Positions 9,798-22,500 of a DNA stretch of 40,086 nt are shown one piece after another. The notes below the pieces were generated by a model. That model ran no database searches. It worked only from the letters and a program-made list of their open reading frames with translations, and had not been told where the DNA came from. The DNA comes from Nostoc punctiforme NIES-2108. GTDB lineage: Bacteria > Cyanobacteriota > Cyanobacteriia > Cyanobacteriales > Nostocaceae. The translations under genes and the position numbers were made by a program. The stretch lies in assembly GCA_003326195.1 (NCBI GenBank), contig LXQE01000168.1:30237-70322 (forward strand), written 5' to 3'. Position 1 is the first letter of the stretch. Every line of letters starts with the position of its first letter.

Positions 9798-12700
9798 TCA
9801 AATTGTTATTTCTTCTCTCTCACCCGCACCAAGGCTTGTATCTGGATCTAGTTGTTTTTCTAGCTTTGGTACTATTTCAGCTATTGTGGGTGACTCAAAT
9901 AAATTTGCTACAGATAATCGGATAGAAAAAATATTTCGTATTCGGGATAAAACTTGAACGGCTATTAAAGAATCTCCTCCTAATTTAAAAAAATTGTCAT
10001 GGATTCCCACCTGTTTAATTCCCAATAATTCTTCCCATATATCGGCAATTTTTTGCTCAATCTCATTACGGGGAGCTAGATAAGAATTAGGCAAATCAGG
10101 TCTTGAGTGGAGTGCAGATAATTTTTCTGGCTGAAAAATATCCGGCTTTCTTTGTAATGAAATCTCTGATTTATGGTTATTGTGTTCTAACCTAGATTTT
10201 ATGCTAAATGCGTCTGATGCAGAAGCTTGAGGTAATGGCAATAATTTGATCACCTGTCCCAAACTTGAGTGCAAAATAGAGTTGTAGTAAGTATTTAAGG
10301 GAGATTCTGAATATGAACCGTTGTTTTCTTTTTGGTAAACCAGTTCATTGAAAATCTCTAAGGGTTCTTGTTCAACAACAATAGCAGCTAAATTTTCACC
10401 ACAGCGTTGCACTAAATTTAAATCTACTAAAGATGAAGTAGCAAACCTCACTCTAACTTCTTCTAGATGTTCATTAATATAATCTTGTGAACATGGCAGT
10501 AGTCCAGTAAATAACCCCTCCTGTTCCTGTAGTTGTCCTTGCTCAACTAATATTTGTAACCATATAGAAAACAATTGCTGATAGCGAGGAGAAATATGGC
10601 ATTGCGACAATAAATCCTCCAAAGAATACTTTTCTTCGGCATTGCTAAAAGCCCCTAATTGCTTGAATGCAGAGTTGATGTAGGCTGTACATAAACGATC
10701 CAACCACTGTCTGTTTTCCTGATATGTTAACTCGTTGAGTTCTGCATTTCTAGTATTTGCTTGATTTTGACCTCCTTGTACAAGCGATGTCCATAATTGT
10801 GATGGTGTGGGTAATGCTTGCAACTGTCCCCAAGCTGTTTTTTGTGGGGGGTCAATCCAATAACGTTGGCGCTCAAAGGGATAAGTCGGTAAGGGAAGGC
10901 GGTAATGCTCCTGGTGACTATAGAATCCAAACCAATCTACCTTGACCCCAGCCAGCCAGAGTTGACCTAATGTAGTGAATAAAACATGATTATCAGATTG
11001 TTTTTCTTGAGGATGGCGTACCGAAGTCAAGACAGTTTGTGCGGCTGCTTTATCTGGATGTCTTTTGACTAATGTCGTCAGTGTGTGTCCTGGCCCCACT
11101 TCTAGTAAGACTTGCTCAGGTGTTGCCAATAATTTCTCGACACCTTGGGCAAACAGCACAGTGGAACGCAGATGTTGAGCGTAGTAGTCGGGATTTGTGG
11201 CTTGTGTGACTGTAATCCAAGTACCAGTCAGGTTGGAGATATAAGGAAGTTTTGGGGGATTTAAAGTAACTTTTTTGACTCGTTCTGTAAATGCCTTTAA
11301 GATTGGTTCCATCATTTGCGAATGGAAGGCATGGGAAGTATGCAGTTGGCGACATTCAATTCCTTGAGCAGCAAGCTGATTTTGTAGTGTATCTACTGCT
11401 GCTGTGGAACCGGAAACTACACACTGGGAGGGTTGATTAATCGCTGCAACAGAAAGTTCTTGCCCTAGTAGGGATTTTATCTTGTCTGCGGGTAAGGGAA
11501 TTGAAAGCATTGATCCAGTGGGCAGTTGCTGCATCATCTGTCCGCGTGCTGCTACCAGAGATAAGGCATCTTCTAGGGAAAAAACTTCTGCTAGAGTTGC
11601 TGCTACATACTCACCAATACTGTGACCGATCGCAGCTTGTGGCTCCACTCCATAAGACTGCCATAATGTAGCTAGGGCGTATTCAATTACAAAAATAGCA
11701 GGTTGAGCAACGGCTGTTTGTTGAAGTTGCTTTGATGCCTCATCAATATTTTCTTCACTGGGATAAAGTATGTGACGTAAATCTAGCCCTAGTAAGGGTT
11801 TAAGAATTTCTGAGCAATAATCAACTTGTTCTTTAAATACTGTCTCAGTTTCATAAATTTCCCGCGCCATGTTGACGTACTGTGAACCCTGACCGGGAAA
11901 CATAAAGACAACAGACCGTTCTGTAATCTCTGTATAATTGGTAGAAACTTGTTGGGCTGCTAAACTACCAAGAGTTTTGACAGCATCTTCTAAGTCTTGA
12001 CAAATCAACATCCGTCGGTAATTAAAACCCCGCCGACCACTATTGAGGGTATAAGCTACATCGCCTAAGTTCAGTTCTGGATGCTCTTTTAAGTGTGTGA
12101 TTAAATTAGCTGTTGCCTTCTCAAGCGCACTCGCAGTTTTAGCTGAAAGTACTAACAAGTGTAAAGGACGTTCAATAGCATCTTTAGAATTTTTAATTTT
12201 TAATTTTAAATTTTTAATTTCTAAAGGTGCTTCTTCTAAAATTACATGAGCATTAGTACCCCCGATACCAAAAGAACTAACTCCAGCACGGCGAGGAGTG
12301 TTATTTGTTTTCCATTCAGTCAGGGTTGTATTGACGTAAAAAGGACTGTTGGCAAAATCAATTTTGGGATTTGGTGTCTCGAAGTGCAAACTAGGAGGTA
12401 GCATTTTATGTTGCAGTGCTAATACAGTTTTAATCAAACCTGCCACACCTGCTGCTGTATCTAAATGTCCTAAGTTGGTTTTTAACGAACCAATAGCGCA
12501 AAAACCTTTTTTATCAGTACTTTGACTAAAAGCTTGAGTCAAAGCGGCAATTTCAATGGGATCTCCTAAAGGTGTAGCAGTGCCATGAGCTTCGATGTAG
12601 GAAATTGTTTCGGCATCTACACCAGCTATAGCTTGAGCCTCGCTAATGACTGCTGCTTGACCGCTAACACTAGGAGCAGTGAAGCCCACTTTCATTGCAC

Positions 12701-13544
12701 CATCATTATTAATTGCCGAACCTTTAATGATTGCATGGATGTGGTCGCGGTCTGCGATCGCATCCTTTAATCTTTTCAATACCACAATCCCAGCACCGCT
12801 ACTGGCAATTGTTCCTTGTGCCTTAGCATCAAAAGCACGGCAGTGTCCATCAGGAGAAAGAATCATTCCCTCTTGATGCAAATAACCTATTTTTTGAGGA
12901 ATGCTGAGAGTAACTCCACCAGCTAAAGCCATGTCACATTCACAATTTAATAGGCTTTGGCAAGCTAAGTGAACAGCAACCAAAGAAGTAGAACAGGCAG
13001 TTTGCACATTTACTGCTGTCCCAGTCAAGTTGAGTTTATATGCAACTCGTGTCGGTAAGAAATCTTTATCGTTGGAGATTATTAATTGCAGTGGATCAAC
13101 TGTCTCTAATAATTGATGATGAGGGTAGACATTGTTGACAAGATACCTGTTCATTCCCACACCAGCATAAACCCCTATTAACCCATTATAGGTATGCGGA
13201 TCGTAACCAGCTTTTTCTATTGCCTCCCACGCCAATTCTAAAAATAAGCGTTGTTGGGGATCTATTAACTCAGCTTCTTTCGCGCTATAAGCGAAAAAGT
13301 TTGCATCAAACAATTCAATGTCTGATAAAACAGCACTAGCTTTTACATAATTAGGATTGTTCAGTATATCTAGAGAAACGCCAGAATTTATTAATTCTTC
13401 ATCCGTCAACCTGGAGATAGATTCTACGCCATCACGCAAATTTTGCCAAAAAGAGTCAATATCTTTGGCTTCCGGGAACCTACCAGCAAGAGAAATTATT
13501 GCTATTTCATTATTGAAATCATTAACATTAATGGAATTTATCAT
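9798..13544 (-). CDS. nosB: Type I polyketide synthase, nosB-like (KS-AT-MT remnant-ACP)
   Basis: One-module PKS of 1248 aa that adds one malonyl-derived C2 unit to the peptide made by NosA. KS: Cys184 in TACSTS, His320 in EAHGTATPLGDP, His360 in KTNLGHLDTAAG. AT: GQGSQ at 551-555, Ser642 in GHSIGEYVAA, and HAFH at 738-741, which indicates malonyl-CoA. Residues about 945-1100 resemble the helical leader of cyanobacterial PKS C-methyltransferase domains (QRCGENLAA at 1046), but no glycine-rich SAM-binding core follows. ACP: Ser1192 in LGGDSLIAVQ. There is no KR, DH or ER, so a beta-keto group should remain, as in the leucyl-acetate unit of nostopeptolides. The ATG overlaps the nosA stop (ATGA), suggesting translational coupling. 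The short acidic C-terminus (GEREEITI) may bind the TubC docking domain of NosC. Confidence 0.92.
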   Translation of the reverse strand: MINSINVNDFNNEIAIISLAGRFPEAKDIDSFWQNLRDGVESISRLTDEELINSGVSLDILNNPNYVKASAVLSDIELFDANFFAYSAKEAELIDPQQRLFLELAWEAIEKAGYDPHTYNGLIGVYAGVGMNRYLVNNVYPHHQLLETVDPLQLIISNDKDFLPTRVAYKLNLTGTAVNVQTACSTSLVAVHLACQSLLNCECDMALAGGVTLSIPQKIGYLHQEGMILSPDGHCRAFDAKAQGTIASSGAGIVVLKRLKDAIADRDHIHAIIKGSAINNDGAMKVGFTAPSVSGQAAVISEAQAIAGVDAETISYIEAHGTATPLGDPIEIAALTQAFSQSTDKKGFCAIGSLKTNLGHLDTAAGVAGLIKTVLALQHKMLPPSLHFETPNPKIDFANSPFYVNTTLTEWKTNNTPRRAGVSSFGIGGTNAHVILEEAPLEIKNLKLKIKNSKDAIERPLHLLVLSAKTASALEKATANLITHLKEHPELNLGDVAYTLNSGRRGFNYRRMLICQDLEDAVKTLGSLAAQQVSTNYTEITERSVVFMFPGQGSQYVNMAREIYETETVFKEQVDYCSEILKPLLGLDLRHILYPSEENIDEASKQLQQTAVAQPAIFVIEYALATLWQSYGVEPQAAIGHSIGEYVAATLAEVFSLEDALSLVAARGQMMQQLPTGSMLSIPLPADKIKSLLGQELSVAAINQPSQCVVSGSTAAVDTLQNQLAAQGIECRQLHTSHAFHSQMMEPILKAFTERVKKVTLNPPKLPYISNLTGTWITVTQATNPDYYAQHLRSTVLFAQGVEKLLATPEQVLLEVGPGHTLTTLVKRHPDKAAAQTVLTSVRHPQEKQSDNHVLFTTLGQLWLAGVKVDWFGFYSHQEHYRLPLPTYPFERQRYWIDPPQKTAWGQLQALPTPSQLWTSLVQGGQNQANTRNAELNELTYQENRQWLDRLCTAYINSAFKQLGAFSNAEEKYSLEDLLSQCHISPRYQQLFSIWLQILVEQGQLQEQEGLFTGLLPCSQDYINEHLEEVRVRFATSSLVDLNLVQRCGENLAAIVVEQEPLEIFNELVYQKENNGSYSESPLNTYYNSILHSSLGQVIKLLPLPQASASDAFSIKSRLEHNNHKSEISLQRKPDIFQPEKLSALHSRPDLPNSYLAPRNEIEQKIADIWEELLGIKQVGIHDNFFKLGGDSLIAVQVLSRIRNIFSIRLSVANLFESPTIAEIVPKLEKQLDPDTSLGAGEREEITI
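12187..12220. repeat. AT-rich short tandem repeat inside nosB
   Basis: Iterated TTTTTAA units in frame in the linker after the KS domain. They encode the low-complexity stretch NLKLKIKN (residues 445-452). Confidence 0.6.
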
Positions 13545-16500
13545 AGTTTTTTACCCTTTCTTTGAGAAAGATACTGCTGTCTAAGCTGTAATTGTTGGTT
13601 CCTGAAAGCTTTACTTTCACTTGGAGATTGAGGGCGAGAATTATTTTGTTTTAATGTATCTTCTTTGTTAATTTTAGTACTTAAATATTGGCTTAATCTA
13701 TGTATAGTTGGGTAATTAAACATATCAACTATTGACACTTCTAAACCAAATTTTTCTTGCAATTGCTGATTAATTCGTACCAGTAGTAACGAATGACCTC
13801 CTAGTTCAAAGAAATTATTGTAAATTCCCACTTTTTCTACTTCCAGTGTGTTTTGCCAAATGCCAGCAATGATTCTTTCTACTTCTGTATTTGGCATTAC
13901 ATAATTTGATAGTTTCTGTTGTAAATCTGGAGCAGGCAAAGCGCGACGGTCTACTTTGCCGTTGGGTGTCAGGGGTAAGGACTCCAGCATCACAAAAACA
14001 CTTGGCACCATATACCCAGGCAGTTTATCGTCAAGAAACTGACGCAGTTCGTCCGTTGTGGGTGTCATCTGTAAATGCGGCACTACGTAAGCGACTAAGC
14101 GCTTATTACCTGAAGTTTCTTCACGAGCAATGACACAACATATCTGCACATCATCATGTTGTCCCAGTAATGCTTCAATTTCTGCCAACTCGATGCGGAA
14201 GCCCCGAATTTTTACTTGATTGTCAATGCGTCCCAGGTATTCAATGTTGCCATCGGGTAGATAACGTGCCAAATCCCCAGTTTTATATAATTTACTTACT
14301 CCCTCGTCAAACGGATTGGGGATGAATTTTTCAGTTGTCAGTTCAGGGCGGTTAAGGTAGCCTTTTGCCAATCCAACACCAGCAATATGTAGCTCTCCTG
14401 GGATACCAACGGGAACTAATTGCAGGTTGCTATCTAAAATGTACACTTGAGTGTTAGCGATCGCTCGCCCAATACTCGGTGATATCTGATCTTGCTCCTT
14501 GGCAACTACCAGTCCAGAAGTTGTAACAACAGTATTCTCAGTTGGGCCATAATTATTCACTAGTTGGAAGGGGACTAAATCTGATGGATACTGATGAAGC
14601 TTATCTCCCCCAGTCAGTATGGAACGCATTGCCAAACTTTCAGTTGGCCATTCCAAAGACAATAATTCCTGTGCCAGTGGTGTTGGCAGAAAACTGATAG
14701 TAATCTTCTTGGAAATCAACCAGTCTCGTAGCTTCACTAACGAGCTAAGGAACTCAGATTTGACTAAGTAGATACTTGCTCCTGCGGTCAGGTAAGGCCA
14801 TAATTCCCATACCGCAGCGTCAAATGCTGTTCCTGCTAGCTGAGTAGCTTTATCTAAGGTCGTGATTTTGAAAGCACTTTGATGCCAGAATACCAAATTT
14901 AATAATCCTTGATGGGCAATCAGCACTCCCTTGGGTTGACCTGTAGAACCGGAGGTATATATCACATAAGCCAAATTAGTTGCTTGTACATCTGCGATCG
15001 CATTATCCTGACTACATTCAGAAATAAGCTGCCAGTCAGTATCCAAACAAATAAGCTTTGCTTGATGCTCAGGCAATCTATCAACGAGTCGCTGCTGAGT
15101 CAGCAACACTGAAACTTGAGCATCTTTTAGCATAAAGTGCAAGCGCTCAGTCGGATACTCCGGGTCAAGTGGCAAATAAGCGCCACCCGCCTTAAGAATA
15201 CCTAGCAGTCCCACCACCATTTCTATTGAGCGTTCCACACAAATGCCTACCAGCACATCTGCTCTCACACCCAAAGACTTGAGGTAGTGCGCCAACTGGT
15301 TAGCACGACTATTAAGCTGCTGGTAAGTCAGTTGTTGGTCTTCAAAAACAACTGCCACTGCATCAGGTGTACGCTGAACCTGCTCTTCAAACAACTGATG
15401 GATACACTTATCTAGCGGATAATCTACCTGAGTATCAGTCCACTCTACTAATAGTTGATGTTGCTCAACTTCTGTTAACAGTGGCAGTTGAGAAATTCGC
15501 TCCTCTGGGTTAGCAATAATACCTTCAAGTAATATCAGAAAATGACCCGTCATTCGCTCAATGGTGGATGCATCAAACAAATCAGTGTTGTATTCCCATA
15601 TCCCAACCAGTCCGGTGGCAGTGTTTTCCATTCCTAAAGTCAGATCAAACTTGGTAGTTGTACTTTTTACCACCAGTGGACTAACAGTTAACCCAGTCAA
15701 CTCCAATTGTTGAGATATGGGAGCATTTTGGAGGACAAACATCACCTGAAACAGTGGTGTGTGACTGAGATCCCGTTCTGGCTGCAATGCTTCTACTAGC
15801 ATTTCAAAAGGCAAATTCTGATGAGCATAAGCATCCATCGCCATTTCACGAACACGACCTAGTAATTCGCTAAAGCTAGGATTGCCAGCCAAATTGGTAC
15901 GCATGACTAAAGTGTTGAGAAAAAAGCCAATTAACCCTTCTATCTCACTGCGATCGCGGTTAGCAATTGGCGAACCCACCAAAATGTCTTCTGTACCTGT
16001 GTAGCGGTAAAGTAAGGTATCAAACGCTGCTAACAGCGTCATGAACAAAGTAACTCCTTGTTGCTGGCTTAGTTGCGTGAGTTTATCAGTTAATTCCTTT
16101 GAGAGCGCAAACTGTTGATATGCTCCTGCAAAAGTCTGCATAGATGGTCTAGGTCGGTCAGTAGGTAGTGACAACAAAGCTGGTGCGTTTGCCAGTTGAT
16201 GTTGCCAGTAACTCAATTGACTTTGTAAGACATTTCCTTGCAACCAATTTCGCTGCCAAATTGCAAAATCTGCGTACTGTATCGGCAGTGGTGTTAAAGG
16301 TGACGGTTCACCTTGAGAATAAGCATTGTATAAGGCTGCTAGCTCTTGAACAAACACACCCATTGACCAGCCATCGCTAACTATATGATGCATACAGACT
16401 AATAAGGCGTGTTCTGTCTGCGACAGCACTACTAATGTTGCCCTAACTAATGCTTCATTTGCTAAGTCAAAGGGGTGTTGCGCTAATTGCTGTGAAGCTG

Positions 16501-19500
16501 TTTCTTGCTCGGTTGTAGATAAATGCTTGAAGTCAACAACTGAGAGTGGGCAATTTATTTGTGTTTGAATGATTTGAGAAGGTTTTCCATCAACGATGAC
16601 AAAGTTGGTGCGTAACGCTTCGTGGCGATGAATAATTTCTTGTAAGCTTTGTTCCAAGGCAGTTCGATTAAGAGTTCCGACTAAACGCAAAGCTATGGGG
16701 AAGTTGTAGAAGGCGCTGTTCGGGTTTAACTTGTCTAAAAACCATAGCCGTGTTTGGGCAAATGACAATGGTAATTCTGCATTCTCTGTCCTTGGTAAAA
16801 TGGGTGATGCTATTAGTTCTAAATCTTGTTGCTGTAACCGTTGAATGTTTTGGGACAATTCAGCAACGGTTGGTGCAGCAAATAAGCTACGCAATGGTAA
16901 TTCTACTTTCAAGCTGGTACGCACGCGGGAGATGAGTTGCGTTGCTAGTAACGAGTGCCCTCCAAGTTCAAAGAAGTTATCATGTATACCCACTTGCTCT
17001 ACTTTCAGAACTTGCGCCCAAATTAGCGACAGAATTTCTTCGATTGGGTTACGTGGGGCAACATATTTGTCCAATAATTGGCTATGTAAATCAGGTGCAG
17101 GCAAAGCGCGGCGGTCTAGTTTACCGTTGGGGGTAAGCGGTAAAGCTTCCAAGATAACGATCGCACTTGGCACCATATATTCTGGTAACTTTTCCTTCAG
17201 GAAGCTACGCACAAAGCTGACTGTGAGCGTACTTCGACTCCGCTCAGTACAAGTCTGCTCTTCTTGAGGCACAATGTAAGCGACTAGGCGTTTGTTCCCA
17301 GGAATGTCTTCGCGGGCGATCGCACAAGATGCTTGCACATCAAGTTGGCTCAGTACTGCTTCAATTTCTCCTAACTCGATGCGGAAACCCCGAATTTTCA
17401 CCTGATTGTCAATACGCCCCAAGTATTCAATATTGCTATCACTTAAATAGCGGGCTAAGTCCCCTGTTTTGTAAAGGCGATCGCAATTAAAGGTTTCCCC
17501 TCTGCTCCCCTGCTCCCCTGCTCCTCTGCTTCTTTTAAAGGGGTTGGGGATGAATTTCTCAAGTGTTAACTCTGGTCGGTTGAAGTAGCCTTGCGATAAA
17601 AGGACACCAGCAATGTACAATTCTCCTGCTACACCCACGGGTACAGGCTGTAAGAACCTGTCCAGAATGTAAATTTGCGCGTTGGCAATGGGACGACCAA
17701 TGGGAGGAAGTAGTGGCAAAGTCTCTACTGAATTAGTCAGAGTAAAACTGGTGGCTAAATGGCTCTCTGATGGGCCATAGTGATTGTGCAAAGTACAATC
17801 AGTTAGTTTACTTAACCATTGAGAAATCGCGGGAGTAATTTGCAACTGTTCCCCAGCAGTAATGATTTCTCGCAAATGACTATTAGCTAATTCACTACCA
17901 ATAGCAACTTCAGCTAGTTGTTGTAAGCCAACAAAGGGAACAAACAGTCTCTCAACAGCTTTTTGTTGGAGAAAACCTAACAAAGCTGAAGTATCTCGGC
18001 GTAATTCTTCCGTAATTAAGAACAATGTGCCTCCAGAACACCAGGTAGTGAAGATTTCTTGGAAGGAGACATCAAAGCTAATCGAAGCAAATTGTAGGGT
18101 TTTTGCTCCACGAGAAATTTTCAGATTTTCCCGATGCCACAAGATTAGATTGCTAAGGGCAAGCTGATTCATGGCTATACCTTTAGGTTGACCTGTAGAA
18201 CCAGAAGTATAAATTATATAAGCTAATTTATCTGCTTGCACGCCAGAGATGAGATTGTTCTGACTACACTGGGAAATAAGTTGAGCGTCAGTATCCAAAC
18301 AAACAAGCTGTGCTTGATGCTGGGGCAATCTGTCAAGAATTGACTGCTGGGTTAGCAATACTGAAACTTGAGCATCCTCTAAAATAAAGCTCAAACGCTC
18401 AGGCGGATATTCTGGGTCAAGTGGCACATAAGCAGCACCCGCTTTGAGAATCCCCAATAATCCTATAACCATCTCTAAAGAACGCTCTACACACAGACCA
18501 ACTAGGGCATCAGATCCTACACCCAAAGACCGCAAGTAGTGCGCCAACTGGTTAGCGCGGTAGTTTAATTCATAGTAAGTCAGTTGTTGATTTTCATATA
18601 CAACTGCGATCGCATCGGGTGTACTATCGACCTGTTCCTCAAACAACTGATAAATGCACAAATCTTGTGGATAATCTACCTGAGTATCGTTCCACTCGAC
18701 AAGTAACTTTTGTTGTTCCGATTGTGTCAGCAGTGGTAATTGGGAAATTCGTTCCTCTGGGTTAGCAATAATACCTTCAAGCAATGTCACAAAATGACCA
18801 GTCATTCGCTCAATGGTACTAGCATCAAACAAGTCAGTGTTGTACTCCCACACCCCTAACAAACCAGTAGGAGTGTTCTGGATAATTAAGGTTAAATCAA
18901 ACCTTGAAGTTGTACCTTTTATTGGCAATGAACTGACAGTTAACCCAGTCAGTTCTAATCCAGATGTCGGCGCATTCTGGAGGACAAACATTACTTGGAA
19001 CAGTGGTGAATGGCTAAGATCCCGTTCTGGCTGCAATGCTTCTACCAGCATTTCAAAAGGCAAATGCTGATGAGAGTACGCCTCCATTGCCATTTCGCGA
19101 ACACGAGTTAGTAATTGGCTAAAACTGGGGTTGCCTGCCAAGTTAGAACGCATGACTAAAGTATTGACAAAAAAGCCAATTAACCCTTCTATCTCACTGC
19201 GATCGCGGTTAGCAATTGGCGAACCCACCAAAATGTCTTCTGTACCTGTGTAGCGGTAAAGCAGCGTATCAAACGCTGCCAACAGCGTCATGAACAAAGT
19301 AACCCCTTGCTCTTGGCTGAGTTTTGCCAGCTTACCAGTTAGTTCTTCAGAAAGTGCAAACTCTTGATGTGTCCCTTGGTAAGTTTGCACAGCAGGTCTT
19401 GGTCGGTCTGTGGGTAGCGACAATAAGGTTGGAGCCGAAGCCAATTTTTGTTGCCAATAACTCAATTGGCTTTGTAGTACTTCCCCTTGCAACCACTGTC

Positions 19501-22500
19501 TTTGCCACAGTGCAAAATCTGCATATTGAATCGGCAGTGCTGCTAATGGTGAGTTTTTACCTTGAGAATAAGCATTGTAAAGTGCTGCTAGTTCTTGGAG
19601 AAACAGACCAATTGACCAGCCATCAGAGACTATGTGGTGTATACACATTAACAGTATGTGTTCTGTCTCGGATAGCACTACTAATGTCGCTCTTACTAAT
19701 GCTTGTGTTGCCAACTCAAAGGGTTGAATAGCTTGTTGTTGCACTAATTGCTGTGAAGCTATTTCTTGTTCAGTTGTCGATAAATGTTTTAAATCAACAA
19801 CTGATACTGTCCAATTCGTTTCTGTTTGAATGATTTGTGTTGCCTGTCCATCAAGCGTAATGAAATTAGTACGTAACGCTTCGTGGCGATGAATAATTTC
19901 TTGGAAGCTTTGTTCTAATGCGGCAACTTCCACAGTTCCTGCTAAACGCAAGGCTATGGACATATTGTAGAAGGGACTGTTTGGCTCGAATTGGTCTAAA
20001 AACCACAGACGCTGTTGAGCATAAGACAGTGCTAATTGTGCATTCTCCGCCCTTGGTAAGATAGTTGGTGCAGACAGTTGTAAGTCTTGTTGCTGTAATT
20101 GTTCAATTTCTTGTGCTAATTCGGCTAGTGTGGCGGCGGCAAACAACTCTCGCAATGGTAGTTCCACTTTGAAAATGTTGCGGATGCGTGAAACTAATTG
20201 TGTTGCTAATAGTGAGTGTCCGCCAAGTTCAAAGAAGTTATCATGTATGCCTACCTGTGGCAGTTGCAGCACTTGCGCCCAAATTTGCGCCAGTATTTCT
20301 TCAATTGGAGTACGTGGGGCTACATATTTGTCTTTGATTTCGCTGTATAAATCTGGTGCAGGTAAAGCGCGACGGTCTACTTTGCCGTTGGAAGTGAGTG
20401 GCATTGATTCCAATGTTACAAAAGCACTTGGCACCATATAGTCTGGTAGCTTTGCTTTCAGGAATTGCCGCAGTTCATTGGTTGTGGGTTTAGAGTGCTG
20501 ATCCGGCACTATATAGGCGACTAAATGTTTATCCCCCGTCGTACCTTCGCGGGCAATAACACAAGATGCCTGCACCTCTTCATATTGGTTCAGTAATACC
20601 TCAATTTCTCCCAATTCGATGCGGAAACCACGTATTTTTACTTGGTTATCAATTCGCCCGATGTATTCAATTGTGCCATCTGGTAAATAACGCGCTAAAT
20701 CTCCAGTTTTATATAATTTTGAATTGTCAAAGGGGTTGGAAATGAATTTTTCTTTTGTCAACTCTGGACGGTTAAGATAGCCTCTTGCTAATCCTGCACC
20801 ACCAATATGCAATTCTCCTGCTACACCTACAGGGACTAGTTGCAGATGCTCGTCTAAAATGTAGATTTGTGTGTTGGCGATCGCTCGCCCAATCGGTACT
20901 GTCCTGAAATTGCCATCTGGAAAGCATTGCCAGTAGGTGACATCAATTGCCGCTTCTGTTGGCCCATAAAGATTGTGCAATTCACACTCTAACCGAGCAA
21001 AAAAGCGTTCCTGAAGTTCTACAGGTAAAGCTTCACCACTACATATAACTCGTTTCAAGCTACGGCAATTTTCGAGACTTGGTTCTTCTAAGAAAACCTG
21101 GAGCATAGAAGGAACAAAATGCACATGAGTAACCTGCTGCTCTAAAATTAGGTTGACCAAGTAAGCACTATCTTTATGTCCACCTGGTTTAGCCACAACT
21201 AAATGCGCTCCAGTGATTAATGGCCACAAAAACTCCCAAACTGAAACGTCGAAGCTAAAAGGAGTTTTCTGTAAAATGCAATCTAGTGCTGTTAATTGAT
21301 AAGCTTGTTGCATCCACAGCAGGCGATTGCAAATTCCCAAGTGGGTGTTCATTGCTCCTTTGGGCTTTCCAGTGGAACCGGATGTATAAATTACATAAGC
21401 CAAGTTACCATCTTGCACGGTAGTAATTGGATTTTCCTGACTTGACTGAGAAATAAATTGCCAGTCAGTATCTAAATATACAACCTGCCCTTGATGCTGA
21501 GGTAACTTTTCCTTGAGTTGCTGTTGTGTCAGCAGCACTCTCACTTGAGCATCTTCTAGCATGAAGCTCAAGCGATCGCTAGGATAGTCTGGGTCAAGTG
21601 GTACATAAGCTCCACCTGCCTTAAGAATCCCTAACAGTCCTACTACCATCAAGAGCGATCGCTCCACACAAATGCCCACCAGCACATCTGCTCCCACTCC
21701 CAAAGACTGCAAGTAATGTGCTAACTCATTTGCGCGACAATTCAACTGCTGGTAAGTCAGTTGTTGGTTTTCAAACACCACCGCTACAGCATTGGGTGTA
21801 CGCGCTACTTGCTCCTCAAACAACTGATGGATAAATTTATCTTGAGGATAATCCACCTGAGTATTATTCCACTCAACCAATAACTGCTGTTGTTCAACTT
21901 CTGTCAACAGGGGCAATTGAGAAATGGACTGTTGTGGGTTAGCAATAATACTTTCAAGTAATGTCACAAAATGACCCGTCATTCGCTCAATTGTGCTGGC
22001 ATCAAACAAGTCAGTGCTATATTCCCACACACCCACTAATCCAGTAGCAGTATTTTCCATTGACAAGGTAAGATCAAACTTGGCAGTTGTACCTTCTATC
22101 AACGTTGAACTGACACTTAACTGATTTAACTCCACGGTTGATACGGGCGCATTCTGAAGTGTAAACATCACCTGGAATAGCGGTGTATGGCTAAGATCCC
22201 GTTCTGGCTGCAATGCTTCCACTAGCATTTCAAAAGGCAAATGCTGATGCGAGTATGCCTCCATTGCTATTTCGCGGACACGAGTTAATAATTCGCTAAA
22301 ACTGGGGTTGCCTGATAAGTCAGTACGCATCACTAAGGTATTGACAAAAAAGCCAATTAACCCTTCTATCTCACTGCGATCGCGATTAGCAATGGGAGAT
22401 CCCACCAAAATGTCTGCCACACCTGTGTAGCGGTAAAGCAGGGTATCAAACGCTGCCAAAAGTGTCATGAACAAAGTCACCCCTTGTTTCTGACTCAGTT

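Noticed and set aside
9547..9957. 136-codon plus-strand frame across the nosB-nosC junction
   Set aside because: No family resemblance and no ribosome binding site; it is antisense to well-supported genes.
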